Of a stretch of DNA of 38,977 nucleotides, positions 8,119-17,258 are shown in pieces (position 1 is the first letter of the stretch; each line of letters opens with the position of its first letter). Position numbers and translations under genes: made by a program. The notes under the pieces were generated by a model, which was not told the DNA's origin, did not search any database, and saw only the letters and a program-made list of their open reading frames with translations. This stretch comes from a bacterium (GTDB lineage: Bacteria; Elusimicrobiota; Elusimicrobia; Elusimicrobiales; UBA9959): positions 1-38,977 of the forward strand of contig JAJZOZ010000006.1 of NCBI GenBank assembly GCA_021811405.1, read 5' to 3'.

Positions 8119-9924
8119 ATGAACGCGCTCACGCTGCTGATAATAGCACTATTGCTGTACGCCCTCGCCTACCGCTTCTACGCCGGTTTCATCATCGCGA
8201 AGGTCCTGGCCTTCGACCCGAAACGCCGCACCCCGGCCTACGCCAGGGAGAACGGCTACGACTACAAACCCACCAACCGCTGGGTGGTGTTCGGCCACCA
8301 TTTCGCGGCGATCGCCGGCGCGGGCCCGCTGGTGGGCCCGGTGCTGGCGGCGCAGTTCGGCTATATGCCGGGCTTCCTCTGGATACTGATAGGCAGCGTG
8401 CTGGCCGGCGCGGTGCACGACATGGTCATACTCTTCGCCTCGATGCGCTACGACGGGATGTCGCTGACCGAGATAGCCAGGCGCGAGGTGGGCAAGGTCA
8501 CCGGCGGCGCCACCGGCGCGGCCGTGCTGTTCATCATCATCACCGCGCTGGCCGGCCTGGGCATGGTGGTGGTCAACGCGCTGGCCGAGAGCGCGTGGGG
8601 GACGTTCTCGATAGCGGTGACGATACCCATCGCCGTTTTCGTCGGGCTGTACATGAACAACCTGCGGCCGGGGAAGATAACGGAAGCCTCGGTCATCGGA
8701 GTGACGCTCGTCGTGCTCGGCATCGTGGCCGGCGAGCCGCTCTCGCGCGGGCCCTGGGCGCATTACTTCCTGCTCTCGAAGCACAGCCTCTCTATCGTCC
8801 TCGCCGTCTACGGCGCGCTGGCGTCGATCCTGCCGGTCTGGCTGCTGCTGGCGCCGCGCGACTACCTGAGCTCGTACATGAAGATAGGCACGATAGGCCT
8901 GCTCGCGCTGGGAATACTCTGGGTGCATCCCTATATGGCCGCGCCGGCCTTCACCTCCTTCGTGAACGGCGGCGGACCGATAATACCGGGCAAGGTCTGG
9001 CCCTACGTCTGCATCACTATAGCCTGCGGCGCCATCTCCGGCTTCCACTCGCTCATCGGCTCCGGCACCACCCCCAAGATGATCATGAACGAACGCGACA
9101 TCCGCATGATAGGCTACGGCGCCATGCTGACCGAAGGCTTCGTTTCGCTGATGGCGCTGATAGCGGCCTGCGTGCTGCTGCCCGGCGACTACTTCGCGAT
9201 CAACGTGCCGCCGGCCGTGTTCCAGAAACTGGGCCTGACGGTCACGAACCTGCCGGCGATGGCGCAGGCCGTAGGCGAGCAGCTCGAGGGCCGCGCCGGA
9301 GGGGCGGTGTCGCTCGCCGTCGGCATGGCGCAGATCTTCGCGTCCATACCGGGGCTCAAGCACCTGCTGTCCTACTGGTACCACTTCGCCATCATGTTCG
9401 AGGCGCTCTTCATCCTGACTACGATAGACGCGGGCACCCGCGTGGCGCGCTACCTGACGCAGGAGGTGCTCGGGACGGTCTACAAGCCCTTCCGCGACAC
9501 CGGCTGGTGGCCGGGCGTCATCCTGACGAGCGCGCTGGTCAGCGCGGCCTGGGGAGGAATGCTGCTGGCCGGCAACGTGACCACGATCTGGCCGATGTTC
9601 GGCGTGGCCAACCAGCTGCTGTCGGCCATAGCGCTGGCCATCGGCACGACCTTCATCCTCAAGCGCGCGGCCCGGCCCGTTTACGCCCTGATCACGTTCG
9701 CGCCTTTCGTCTTCATGCTGGCCACCACGGCGGCCGCCGGCGTGATGAACATCTTCGGCAACTACCTGCCCCGCGGCGACGCGCAGGGCTACATCAACGT
9801 GGCGCTGACAGTCGTAATGCTGGCGCTGGCCTGCGTGATAACGCTGGCCTCGGCCGGTTCCTGGCTGAAACTGCTGCGGGGCGGCCGGGCGCCTGAGCTG
9901 CGGCCGGTCCAGGAAGAGGCGTAA
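8119..9924 (+). CDS. cstA: CstA-family carbon starvation transporter
   Basis: Inner-membrane transporter of 601 residues with about sixteen hydrophobic segments. CstA proteins import peptides and, in studied enterobacteria, pyruvate during carbon limitation. The family signature is clear: [33 protein letters not shown], then [29 protein letters not shown] and [16 protein letters not shown]. It is shorter than the roughly 700-residue E. coli protein, mainly at the C terminus, as in many environmental homologues. A GGAGAG ribosome binding site precedes ATG 8119. It appears to be a single-gene transcript with its own promoter and a hairpin after the stop. No two-component sensor lies next to it. 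Substrate (peptide versus pyruvate) cannot be decided here. Confidence 0.92.
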   Translation: MNALTLLIIALLLYALAYRFYAGFIIAKVLAFDPKRRTPAYARENGYDYKPTNRWVVFGHHFAAIAGAGPLVGPVLAAQFGYMPGFLWILIGSVLAGAVHDMVILFASMRYDGMSLTEIARREVGKVTGGATGAAVLFIIITALAGLGMVVVNALAESAWGTFSIAVTIPIAVFVGLYMNNLRPGKITEASVIGVTLVVLGIVAGEPLSRGPWAHYFLLSKHSLSIVLAVYGALASILPVWLLLAPRDYLSSYMKIGTIGLLALGILWVHPYMAAPAFTSFVNGGGPIIPGKVWPYVCITIACGAISGFHSLIGSGTTPKMIMNERDIRMIGYGAMLTEGFVSLMALIAACVLLPGDYFAINVPPAVFQKLGLTVTNLPAMAQAVGEQLEGRAGGAVSLAVGMAQIFASIPGLKHLLSYWYHFAIMFEALFILTTIDAGTRVARYLTQEVLGTVYKPFRDTGWWPGVILTSALVSAAWGGMLLAGNVTTIWPMFGVANQLLSAIALAIGTTFILKRAARPVYALITFAPFVFMLATTAAAGVMNIFGNYLPRGDAQGYINVALTVVMLALACVITLASAGSWLKLLRGGRAPELRPVQEEA

Positions 9925-9927
9925 AAG

Positions 9928-9949
9928 GGGCGGACCACCTGGTCCGCCC
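9928..9949 (+). terminator. hairpin terminator after the CstA gene
   Basis: GGGCGGACC-ACCT-GGTCCGCCC forms a perfect 9-bp stem with a 4-base loop directly after the stop. No strong T tract follows. Confidence 0.6.
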
Positions 9950-9956
9950 GTTGCAC

Positions 9957-9999
9957 GGGTCCCTACTGTACTTTACTTCCCACGCCCGGGGAGGGACCC
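9957..9999. repeat. 8-bp inverted repeat with 27-base loop
   Basis: GGGTCCCT (9957-9964) is complementary to AGGGACCC (9992-9999), followed by TTTCCCC. It lies between the CstA terminator and the sigma-factor gene. It may be a second weak terminator or the end of a short transcript; nothing else supports an RNA gene. Confidence 0.3.
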
Positions 10000-10095
10000 T
10001 TTCCCCTGTTATGTTGTAGCTCCAAAAAACGCTTTTTTCAAGGGTCTTTCGGCCCGGAATTTCAGGCTAGCCCGGGGCCTGACTTCCAAATTAAG

Positions 10096-10101
10096 TAGAA
10101 T
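10096..10101 (+). promoter_or_regulatory. possible -10 box giving a leaderless sigma-factor mRNA
   Basis: TAGAAT ends 8 bases before the ATG at 10110, so transcription would start at or within two bases of the start codon. No Shine-Dalgarno sequence precedes the ATG. No good -35 box is visible at the right distance. Confidence 0.3.
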
Positions 10102-10109
10102 GAAATGCG

Positions 10110-10673
10110 ATGACTGACGGGAAGAAAGGCCTTCCGGAGGACTTCGACCTGCTGGCGGAATTCAATTCCGGCGACGGCGGGGCTTTTACCCGCATAGTCG
10201 AGAAGCATTCCGGCAGGCTGGTCAACTTCCTGTACCGCTACACCCTCGACAGGGGGGAGGCGGAAGATCTCGCCCAGGAGGCCTTCCTGCGGCTGTACAA
10301 GGCCGCGTCCGCCCTCACCCCCGGGGCGAAGCTTTCCACCATCCTCTTCAAGTTCGCCTACAACCTGGCGGTGGACCACGCCCGCAGGAAAAAGAGCCGC
10401 GGGGCGCCCGCCGGGGAGGGGAACCTGGACCGCGCGCCCGAGCCCGCGGACCCGGCCGGGGCCCCGGACAAGGCGTACGAGGCCTCCCTGCGCGAAAAAG
10501 AGGTCTCCGCCGCGCTGGCGGAACTTCCTGACACGCAGCGGCTGGCCCTGCTCCTGAAAGTCTACGAGGACCGCTCCTACGCCGAGATCGCCGAGATCAT
10601 GGAAGTCTCCGTGTCCTCCGTGGAGTCCCTGTTGTTCCGGGCCAGGCAATCCCTGGCCAAAAAGCTGGAATAA
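10110..10673 (+). CDS. ECF-type RNA polymerase sigma factor
   Basis: Sigma-70 family, extracytoplasmic-function class, 187 residues. Region 2 spans roughly residues 20-95 with FTRIVEKHSGRLVNFLYRYT and AEDLAQEAFLRLYKA (-10 recognition), then a charged Pro/Ala-rich linker. Region 4 spans about 125-185 with LPDTQRLALLLKVYEDRSYAEIAEIMEVSVSSVESLLFRARQSL, the -35-binding helix-turn-helix. It is followed by a membrane anti-sigma factor and then a Cus-like efflux operon, so it probably directs expression of that pump in response to an envelope metal or redox signal (inference by analogy with CnrH/CnrYX-type systems). The start is taken at 10110 because upstream DNA holds a -10-like box. Confidence 0.9.
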   Translation: MTDGKKGLPEDFDLLAEFNSGDGGAFTRIVEKHSGRLVNFLYRYTLDRGEAEDLAQEAFLRLYKAASALTPGAKLSTILFKFAYNLAVDHARRKKSRGAPAGEGNLDRAPEPADPAGAPDKAYEASLREKEVSAALAELPDTQRLALLLKVYEDRSYAEIAEIMEVSVSSVESLLFRARQSLAKKLE

Positions 10674-10726
10674 GGACCGCAAGTTTTCGGCGGTTCCAGC
10701 GTTAAAGGGTATAAGAGGAAAAACTT

Positions 10727-11314
10727 ATGCCCCCGGAACCCTGTCGAGAATTCGCCCAAAAGCTCTCCGCCTACCTGGACGGAGAACTGCCCTCCCGCGA
10801 GCGCGGGGCGCTGGAAGGCCACCTGGCCTCCTGCCCGGCCTGCTCGGAGGAACTGAGAGCGCTGCGCGTGGCCGACTCCGCCCTGCTGGCGCTGCCGGCC
10901 ATCGAACCCTCTCCGTTCTTCGCCGCCAGGACCGCCGCGGCGGCGAAAGCCATGGACGCCAGGGCGCCCCTGCTCCGCTTCCTGCGTTTCCCTCTGCCCG
11001 CTGCCGCGGCCCTGACCGCTTTCATCTTCATCAACATCTTCGCTTTCGCGCGGAACATCGACGCCATGGAGACGGGGCCGCGCCGCGAGCTGGCGCAAAA
11101 GGTGATAGCGCAGATGATAAAGCCGTCCACGCTGATAAACCCCGTAGCCGTGGCGCGCCTCTGCGCCGACTGCGCCGACTACATGTGCCGGTGCATGCAT
11201 GAGGCCGGCAAACGGAGCGTCTGCCCCTGCAAGGACTGCAGCATGCACAGGGCGGGGACGGAGCAGGACGGGCAAGCTCCCGCCCGGGATATGGAGGCAG
11301 ATCATGTCGACTAA
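10727..11314 (+). CDS. membrane anti-sigma factor with zinc-finger N terminus and Cys-rich external tail
   Basis: 195 residues. The N terminus carries a zf-HC2/ZAS-type anti-sigma motif, H32-x3-C36-x2-C39 (GHLASCPACS), which in this family holds zinc and binds the cognate sigma factor. A single hydrophobic segment at about 90-108 follows, so the remainder should lie outside the cytoplasm. That tail ends in an unusual cluster: Cys146, 149, 154, 156, 166, 168 and 171 with Met153, Met157, His158, Met173 and His174. Ordinary ZAS anti-sigma factors lack this. Given the downstream copper/silver-type pump, I infer that the tail is a metal sensor. The ribosome binding site is AGAGG before ATG 10727. 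The end overlaps the next start by 11 bases. Confidence 0.82.
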   Translation: MPPEPCREFAQKLSAYLDGELPSRERGALEGHLASCPACSEELRALRVADSALLALPAIEPSPFFAARTAAAAKAMDARAPLLRFLRFPLPAAAALTAFIFINIFAFARNIDAMETGPRRELAQKVIAQMIKPSTLINPVAVARLCADCADYMCRCMHEAGKRSVCPCKDCSMHRAGTEQDGQAPARDMEADHVD

Positions 11315-11558
11315 ACTGGCCGCCGCGGCCCTGGCCATGGGCCTGCTGTCTTTCGTCCATCTCTTCGGCATCGAGAAGGCGGCGCTGGCCGTAGCGCTGG
11401 GGGTGGCGGCCCTTAAAGACCCGGCGCTTACAGCGGCGGGGAGGAAGATGGCTTTCGCCGCGATAACCGCCGGACTGCTCTACCTGCTGGTCCTGGCCGC
11501 CGTGTTCACCACGCACCTGCCGCTGCTCAACGACCTGGCCGCCAGGCTGGCCCACTGA
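11304..11558 (+). CDS. small two-helix membrane protein
   Basis: 84 residues starting MSTKLAAAALAMGLLSF, with two or three hydrophobic segments (about 5-30 and 47-75) and no cysteines. ATG 11304 is chosen because GGAGG at 11293-11297 is well spaced; a longer reading would run inside the anti-sigma gene. It overlaps the anti-sigma stop by 11 bases and ends 4 bases before the outer-membrane factor gene, so it belongs to the same operon. I do not recognise a family. A role as an accessory subunit of the sensor or pump is only a contextual guess. Confidence 0.65.
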   Translation: MSTKLAAAALAMGLLSFVHLFGIEKAALAVALGVAALKDPALTAAGRKMAFAAITAGLLYLLVLAAVFTTHLPLLNDLAARLAH

Positions 11559-11562
11559 CCAT

Positions 11563-12789
11563 ATGAACTTCCCGGCCGCCATCCTGCTCCTGCTGTCCGC
11601 CCCCGCCGCGGCCGGGGAGGCCCCGCGTCTCGGCCTGGACGCCTACCTGGCAGAGGTGAGGGCCGCCAACCCCGAGATAGCGGCCGCCGCCGCGCTGACA
11701 AAAGCCTATTCCGAGAGGACGAAGCAGGCAGCGCTGCCGATGGACCCGACGGTGGAGTTCGAGCGCATGTACGGGGACAACGCCTTGAGCGGCGGCGCCA
11801 GCGAGAGGAATCTCCTGGTCCGCCAGGAATTCCGCAACCCCTACAAGTACAGCCTGCAGAAGAAGGCGGCCCGCGCCGACGGGGAGAACTACGCCGCGCG
11901 GCGCGCCGACCGCGTCAACAAGGTGCTGGCCGACGCCCGCGCGGCCTTCTACGACTACGCGCTGCTGTGGAAGACCGAGCGCGTGTATACCGAGAACCTC
12001 GACCTGCTAAAGCGCTTCTCGCGCATCGCCGAGACCCGTTACGCCGTGAACGAAGGCGCGCAGAGCGACGCGATCAAGGCGCAGGTGGAGCTCTCCAAGG
12101 CGCTGAACATGCTGATTACCGTGCAGCAGGAGAAGGAGACGGCCGCCGCGCGGCTCAACGCGCTGCGCAACAGGCCGCCGGAAGCCCCGCTCGGGGAACC
12201 GGAGGAGTTCGCGGTAAGCCCGTCCTCCGCCGACTACAAGACCCTCGAGGCCGCCGCGCTGGAGAAGAACCCGTCGCTGGCCGCGCTGGCGGCCGGCGTA
12301 AAGGCAGCCGAGAGGAGGGCTTCGCTGGCGAAAGCGGAGTACGCGCCGGACTTCATGCTCAGCTGGCGCCGCCGCCGCTCCGACGCCGCGGAGATGAACG
12401 GCACCTACGACCTGTCGCTGGGCCTGAGCGTACCGCTGTGGTTCGCGCGCAACAAGGCCATGGTCGGCGAGGCGAAAGCGGAACGCGACATGGCCGCAGC
12501 CGAATACGACGCCGGCCGCAACATGCTGCTGCTGGAATTGAAGGAAGCCTCGGTGAAGCTGAATTACTATGGGCGTCTCGTCGAGCTTTATTCCGGCACC
12601 GTGCTGCCGCAGGCGGAACAGTCGCTGAAAGCCGCCGAAGCCGGCTACCAGGCCGGAAAGACCGACTTCCTGGACCTGGTGGACGCCGACCGCACGCTGC
12701 TGGAGACCAGGCGCGAGTTTTACGAATACAGCGCTGGCTACGCCGCCTGGCTGGGCCGGGTGAGCGCGCTGACCGGAGAAGGTCTATGA
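11563..12789 (+). CDS. TolC-family outer-membrane efflux protein (CusC-like)
   Basis: Outer-membrane channel of a tripartite heavy-metal efflux pump, 408 residues with an N-terminal signal peptide (MNFPAAILLLLSAPAAAGEA). Two repeats of the OEP domain are recognisable: long amphipathic helices such as LDAYLAEVRAANPEIAAAAALTKAYSERTKQA, and the second repeat TLEAAALEKNPSLAALAAGVKAAERRASLAKAEYAPDF with LSLGLSVPLWFARN. It ends AGYQAGKTDFLDLVDADRTLLE, a typical OEP C-terminal motif. It lacks an obvious lipobox, unlike E. coli CusC. The stop overlaps the CusB-like start as ATGA. Metal specificity comes from the neighbours. Confidence 0.88.
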   Translation: MNFPAAILLLLSAPAAAGEAPRLGLDAYLAEVRAANPEIAAAAALTKAYSERTKQAALPMDPTVEFERMYGDNALSGGASERNLLVRQEFRNPYKYSLQKKAARADGENYAARRADRVNKVLADARAAFYDYALLWKTERVYTENLDLLKRFSRIAETRYAVNEGAQSDAIKAQVELSKALNMLITVQQEKETAAARLNALRNRPPEAPLGEPEEFAVSPSSADYKTLEAAALEKNPSLAALAAGVKAAERRASLAKAEYAPDFMLSWRRRRSDAAEMNGTYDLSLGLSVPLWFARNKAMVGEAKAERDMAAAEYDAGRNMLLLELKEASVKLNYYGRLVELYSGTVLPQAEQSLKAAEAGYQAGKTDFLDLVDADRTLLETRREFYEYSAGYAAWLGRVSALTGEGL

Positions 12790-13940
12790 ACAAGAACCTG
12801 CTGATAGCCGCGCTTGCGGCCGCCTTAACGATAGGCGGAGGCATAGGGACGTACGTGCACTTTCACGGCGGGCACGGCGCCCACGCGCAGGCGGAGGTCT
12901 ACTACTGTCCGATGCATCCCGACTACACCTCCGACCGCCCCGGCGACTGTCCCATCTGCGGCATGCACCTGGTAAAGCGCGTGAAGGCCAGTGAGGAACA
13001 GGCCCGGACCGAACCCGGGGTGAAATTCTACCGCAGTCCCATGAACCCCTCGGTCACGTCCAAAGTGCCGATGAAGGACGAGATGGGCATGGATTACGTG
13101 CCGGTGTACGAGGAGAATGGTTCCGGCCCGGAGGTGGCCGGTCACGGCACGGTGAAGATCTCCCCGGAGAAGCAGCAGCTAATAGGCCTGCGCACCGGCA
13201 AGGCCGCCTACCGCCGCCTTGCCAAGACCGTGCGGGCCTCCGGCAAGGTGGCCTACGACCCGGAACTCTACAGGGCCATCACCGAGTACAGGGAGGCCCT
13301 GGCGGCCTACGCCAAGATCAAGAACAGCACCTGGCCCGACGCGGTGGAGCGCGCGAAGGCCGTGGTGGAATCCTCGAAGATAAAACTGCGCCAGATGGGC
13401 TTCGGCGACGAGCACTTCCCGGACATCGACAAAGACCCCGCGCATTACGAGAACCTGCTGCTCCCCGAGGACAAGGTCTGGGTTTACGCGCAGGTGTACG
13501 AATACGAATCCGCCGCCGTGAAGCCGGGGCAGGACGCGGCCGTAACCTCCAGAGCCTACCCCGGCCGCACTTTCCGCGGCGTGGTGCGTTCGCTGGACCC
13601 GATCTTCTCCGAGGAGACCCGCACGCTGCGCGCCCGCCTGGAGGTGGAGAACCCGGGCCGGGAACTGCGCTCCGAGATGTACGTGGAAGCCGAGATCAGG
13701 GCCGACCTGGGCACCGTCCTCGCCGTCCCCGTCTCCGCCGTGCTCAACACCGGCGAGAAGGAGATAGTGTTCGTGATGAAGGGGGAAGGCACCTTCGAGC
13801 CGCGCGAGATCAGGACCGGCCGCCGCAACGAAGATTACGCCGAGGTCCTGTCCGGACTGCGGGCCGGCGAGAGTCTGGTGGTCTCGGCCAATTTCATAGT
13901 GGACTCCGAATCGCGCATGAGATCCGCCCTGGGCGACTGA
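12786..13940 (+). CDS. cusB: RND efflux periplasmic adaptor with N-terminal heavy-metal-binding domain (CusB-like)
   Basis: Membrane fusion protein of 384 residues linking the CusA-like transporter to the outer-membrane channel. An N-terminal signal/anchor is followed by His-rich residues 25-33 and a heavy-metal-binding domain, Y40-C-P-M-H-P ... C55-P-I-C58-G-M60. A second degenerate copy (residues about 79-106, SPMNP...PMKDEMGMDYVPVY) has lost its cysteines but keeps methionines, as in CusB proteins. Barrel-sandwich and beta-barrel parts follow: VRASGKVAYDPE, VWVYAQVYEYESAAVKPGQDA, SRAYPGRTFRGVVRSLDP and LAVPVSAVLNTGEKEIVFV. The start is the ATG overlapping the cusC stop. The Met/Cys-rich sites point to Cu(I)/Ag(I) (family knowledge). 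Confidence 0.92.
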   Translation: MNKNLLIAALAAALTIGGGIGTYVHFHGGHGAHAQAEVYYCPMHPDYTSDRPGDCPICGMHLVKRVKASEEQARTEPGVKFYRSPMNPSVTSKVPMKDEMGMDYVPVYEENGSGPEVAGHGTVKISPEKQQLIGLRTGKAAYRRLAKTVRASGKVAYDPELYRAITEYREALAAYAKIKNSTWPDAVERAKAVVESSKIKLRQMGFGDEHFPDIDKDPAHYENLLLPEDKVWVYAQVYEYESAAVKPGQDAAVTSRAYPGRTFRGVVRSLDPIFSEETRTLRARLEVENPGRELRSEMYVEAEIRADLGTVLAVPVSAVLNTGEKEIVFVMKGEGTFEPREIRTGRRNEDYAEVLSGLRAGESLVVSANFIVDSESRMRSALGD

Positions 13941-13941
13941 G

Positions 13942-16900
13942 ATGATCAAGAAGCTCATAGCTTTTTCCGCCCGTAACCGGGCGCTCGTCCTGGTGTTCGC
14001 GCTGGCCGCGGTGGCCGGCGGCTGGTTCTGCGCGAAGAACATCAACCTCGACGCGATACCGGACCTCTCCGACACGCAGGTCATAGTCTATTCCAAGTGG
14101 GACCGCTCGCCGGACATCGTCGAGGACCAGGTCACCTACCCTGTCATCACGGCGCTGCTCGGCCTGCCCAAGGTCAAGACGATACGCGGCTTCTCCGACT
14201 TCGGCTTCTCGTACGTCTACGTCATCTTCGAGGACGGCACGGACATCTACTGGGCGCGCTCCCGCGTGCTGGAGTATCTGAGCAAGATCCTGCCGCAACT
14301 GCCGGAGGGCGTCAAGACCGAGCTGGGCCCGGACGCCACCGGCGTGGGCTGGGTGTACCAGTACGCCCTCGTCGACAAGACCGGCAGGCACGATCTTTCG
14401 CAGCTCCGCTCCTTCCAGGACTGGAACCTGCGCTACCAGCTGCAGTCGGTGCCCGGCGTGGCCGAGGTGGCCGCCATAGGCGGCTTCCAGAAGCAGTACC
14501 AGGTGAACCTGAACCCCAACGCGCTGGCCGCCTACGGCGTCTCCATCGACAAGGTGCTGACGGCCGTGCGCGACGGCAACGAGGAAGTGGGCGCCCGCCT
14601 GATCGAGTATTCCGGCGCGGAGTACATGATCCGCGGCAAGGGTTACGCCAGGTCCATAGCCGATATAGAGAACATCGTGGTGGCGCGCGGCGCCGGCGGC
14701 ACGCCGGTGCTCCTCAAGAGCCTCGGCACCGTGACGGCCGGCCCGGAGATACGCCGCGGCGTCTCGGACCTGGACGGCGAGGGCAACGCCGTGGGCGGCA
14801 TCGTGGTGATGCGCCACGGCGAGAACGCGCTGAACGTTATAGAGCGCGTCAAAGAGCGCATAGAACAGCTAAAGGCGTCGCTGCCGGAGGGGATGGAGAT
14901 AGTCACCACCTACGACCGCTCCGACCTGATAAAACGCGCTATCGCCACCCTGAAGCGCCAGCTCACCGAGGAAATGCTCATCGTCAGCCTGGTGATCCTG
15001 CTCTTCCTCTGGCACATACCTTCGGCCATAATCCCCATCGTCACTATCCCCATCTCGGTGCTGCTGGCCTTCATCCCGATGTACTTCGCCGGCATCAGTT
15101 CAAACATCATGTCGCTGTCGGGCATAGCCATCTCCATAGGCGTACTGGTGGACGGCGCGATAGTGGAAGTGGAGAACGCCTACAAAAAACTGGAGCACTG
15201 GGAGTCCGGGGGCAGGAAAGGGGACTTCCATGCCGTGCGGCTGGAGGCCCTGCAGGAAGTGGGCCCGTCGGTGTTCTTCTCGCTGCTCGTCATCGCCGTG
15301 GCCTTCATGCCCATCTTTACGCTGGTGGACCAGGAAGGCCGCCTCTTCAGGCCGCTCGCCTACACCAAGAACCTCACGATGTTCGTGGCGGCCATACTGG
15401 CCATCACGCTGGACCCGGCGCTGCGCATGATGTTCACGCGCATGGACCACGTCCATTTCAGGCCGGCCTGGTTCTCCGATATCGTTAACACGGTCGCCGT
15501 CGGGAAGTACTACCCCGAGGAGAAACACCCGATCTCGCGGCGGCTCTTCAAGGTCTACGAGCCGGTCTGCCGCTGGTCTCTGGAGCACCCGAAGAAGGTG
15601 ATAGGCGCGGCGCTGTTCCTTATACTCACGGCCATCCCGGTCTACCTCAGGACCGGCTCCGAGTTCATGCCGCCGCTCAACGAAGGCACGATACTCTACA
15701 TGCCGACCACGCTGCCCGGCATCTCTGTGACCGAGGCGCAGCGGCTGATGGAGACGCAGGACAGGATACTCAAGTCCGTCCCCGAGGTGGAACGCGTCTT
15801 CGGCAAGGCCGGCCGCGCCGACACCTCCACCGACCCGGCGCCTTTCTCCATGATGGAGACGGTGGCCGTGCTCAAGCCGCAGGACGAGTGGCGCAAGAAG
15901 GACCGCTGGTACTCGTCGTGGACGCCCGAGTTCGTCCAGAAACTGCTGCGCCACGTCTGGCACGACCGGCTGAGCTGGGACGAGCTCATAACTGATATCG
16001 ACTCCAAGATGCAGTTCCCCGGCGTCTCCAACGCCTGGACCATGCCGATCAAGGCGCGCATAGACATGCTGACCACCGGCGTGCGCACGCCGGTGGGCAT
16101 CAAGATCTTCGGCGCCGACCTCAAGAAGATAGAGGAGACCGGCGTGGAGGTGGAAAAGATCGTGCGGCAGGTGAAAGGCACCCGCAGCGTCTATGCCGAG
16201 CGCACCGCCGGCGGCTACTTCCTGGACTTCGAGCTCAGGCGCGAAGCGCTGGCCCGCTACGGGCTGACCGTCAAGGAAGCGCAGATGGCGCTGATGACGG
16301 CCATCGGCGGCCAGAACCTGACGACGACCGTAGAAGGCCGCGAGCGCTACTCCGTGAACGTGCGCTACGCCCGCGACTTCCGCGACGACGTGGACAAGCT
16401 GCGCCGCGTGCTGGTGACGGCAGAGAACGGCGTCAACGTGCCCCTGGGGCAGATAGCGGACATCGTCTTCCGCCAGGGCCCGGCGATGATCCGCGACGAG
16501 AACGGCCTGCTGTCGGGCTACGTCTACGTGGACATAGAAGGCGTGGACGTGGGCACCTACGTGCACAACGCCAAGCAGCTGGTGGGGGAGAGGCTCAAGC
16601 TCCCGGCCGGCTACAGCCTGCAGTGGAGCGGCCAGTACGAGAACATGCTCCGGGTGCGCGAGCGCCTGAAGTTCGTGCTGCCGCTGACGCTGTTCCTCAT
16701 CTTCCTGCTCATCTACATCAACACGAAATCGGCGGTAAAGACCTCCATAGTGCTGCTCGCCGTGCCGTTCTCGCTCATCGGCGCTGTCTGGTTCGTCTAC
16801 CTGCTGGGCTACAACATCTCCATAGCGGTCTGGGTGGGAATGATAGCGCTGATGGGCCTCGACGCCGAGACCGGCGTGTTCATGCTGCTCTACCTGGACC

Positions 16901-17184
16901 TGGCCTACGACGACGCGGCGAAGGCCGGGAAGATGAACAACGCCGCCGACCTCGAAGAAGCCGTGATCCACGGCGCGGTAAAGCGCGTGCGGCCGAAGAT
17001 GATGACGGTGATGGCGGCCTTCATGGGCCTGGTGCCCATCATGTGGGCGCTCGGCACCGGCTCCGACGTGATGAAGCGCATCGCGGCGCCGATGATCGGC
17101 GGCCTGTTCACCAGCTTCGCGCTGGAGCTGCTGGTCTACCCGGTCATCTTCTTCCTGTGGAAGAAGAAGGAGCACTCTTTCTAA
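13942..17184 (+). CDS. cusA: CusA/CzcA-family heavy-metal RND transporter, probably Cu(I)/Ag(I)
   Basis: Proton-driven inner-membrane RND pump of 1080 residues, close to the 1047 of E. coli CusA. It begins with the family N terminus (MIKKLIAFSARNRALVLVFAL, then DLSDTQVIVYSKWDRSPDIVEDQVTYPV). The TM4 region reads SGIAISIGVLVDGAIVEVEN, with the acidic residues needed for proton relay. Both periplasmic loop pairs and twelve TM segments can be traced. The segment NAWTMPIKARIDMLTTGVRTPVGIKIFG matches the CusA methionine-site region, favouring monovalent copper/silver over Co/Zn/Cd. It starts 1 base after the adaptor stop and is the last gene of the sigma/anti-sigma/cus cluster. The end is KKKEHSF. 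Confidence 0.95.
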   Translation: MIKKLIAFSARNRALVLVFALAAVAGGWFCAKNINLDAIPDLSDTQVIVYSKWDRSPDIVEDQVTYPVITALLGLPKVKTIRGFSDFGFSYVYVIFEDGTDIYWARSRVLEYLSKILPQLPEGVKTELGPDATGVGWVYQYALVDKTGRHDLSQLRSFQDWNLRYQLQSVPGVAEVAAIGGFQKQYQVNLNPNALAAYGVSIDKVLTAVRDGNEEVGARLIEYSGAEYMIRGKGYARSIADIENIVVARGAGGTPVLLKSLGTVTAGPEIRRGVSDLDGEGNAVGGIVVMRHGENALNVIERVKERIEQLKASLPEGMEIVTTYDRSDLIKRAIATLKRQLTEEMLIVSLVILLFLWHIPSAIIPIVTIPISVLLAFIPMYFAGISSNIMSLSGIAISIGVLVDGAIVEVENAYKKLEHWESGGRKGDFHAVRLEALQEVGPSVFFSLLVIAVAFMPIFTLVDQEGRLFRPLAYTKNLTMFVAAILAITLDPALRMMFTRMDHVHFRPAWFSDIVNTVAVGKYYPEEKHPISRRLFKVYEPVCRWSLEHPKKVIGAALFLILTAIPVYLRTGSEFMPPLNEGTILYMPTTLPGISVTEAQRLMETQDRILKSVPEVERVFGKAGRADTSTDPAPFSMMETVAVLKPQDEWRKKDRWYSSWTPEFVQKLLRHVWHDRLSWDELITDIDSKMQFPGVSNAWTMPIKARIDMLTTGVRTPVGIKIFGADLKKIEETGVEVEKIVRQVKGTRSVYAERTAGGYFLDFELRREALARYGLTVKEAQMALMTAIGGQNLTTTVEGRERYSVNVRYARDFRDDVDKLRRVLVTAENGVNVPLGQIADIVFRQGPAMIRDENGLLSGYVYVDIEGVDVGTYVHNAKQLVGERLKLPAGYSLQWSGQYENMLRVRERLKFVLPLTLFLIFLLIYINTKSAVKTSIVLLAVPFSLIGAVWFVYLLGYNISIAVWVGMIALMGLDAETGVFMLLYLDLAYDDAAKAGKMNNAADLEEAVIHGAVKRVRPKMMTVMAAFMGLVPIMWALGTGSDVMKRIAAPMIGGLFTSFALELLVYPVIFFLWKKKEHSF

Positions 17185-17258
17185 GGTGAACCGGGCATGA
17201 AGCGCGTTCTTCGTAACGCATACGTCCCGGGCGCCGTATTCTCTTTCTAGGAGCCGAC

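Noticed and set aside
15100-17175. 691-codon minus-strand open frame opposite cusA
   Set aside because: Antisense shadow of a recognised gene; composition is His/Arg/Val/Gln-rich with no protein motif.
17204-17219. GCGTT/AACGC hairpin between cusA and the CBS gene
   Set aside because: Only 5 bp without a T tract; too weak to call a terminator.
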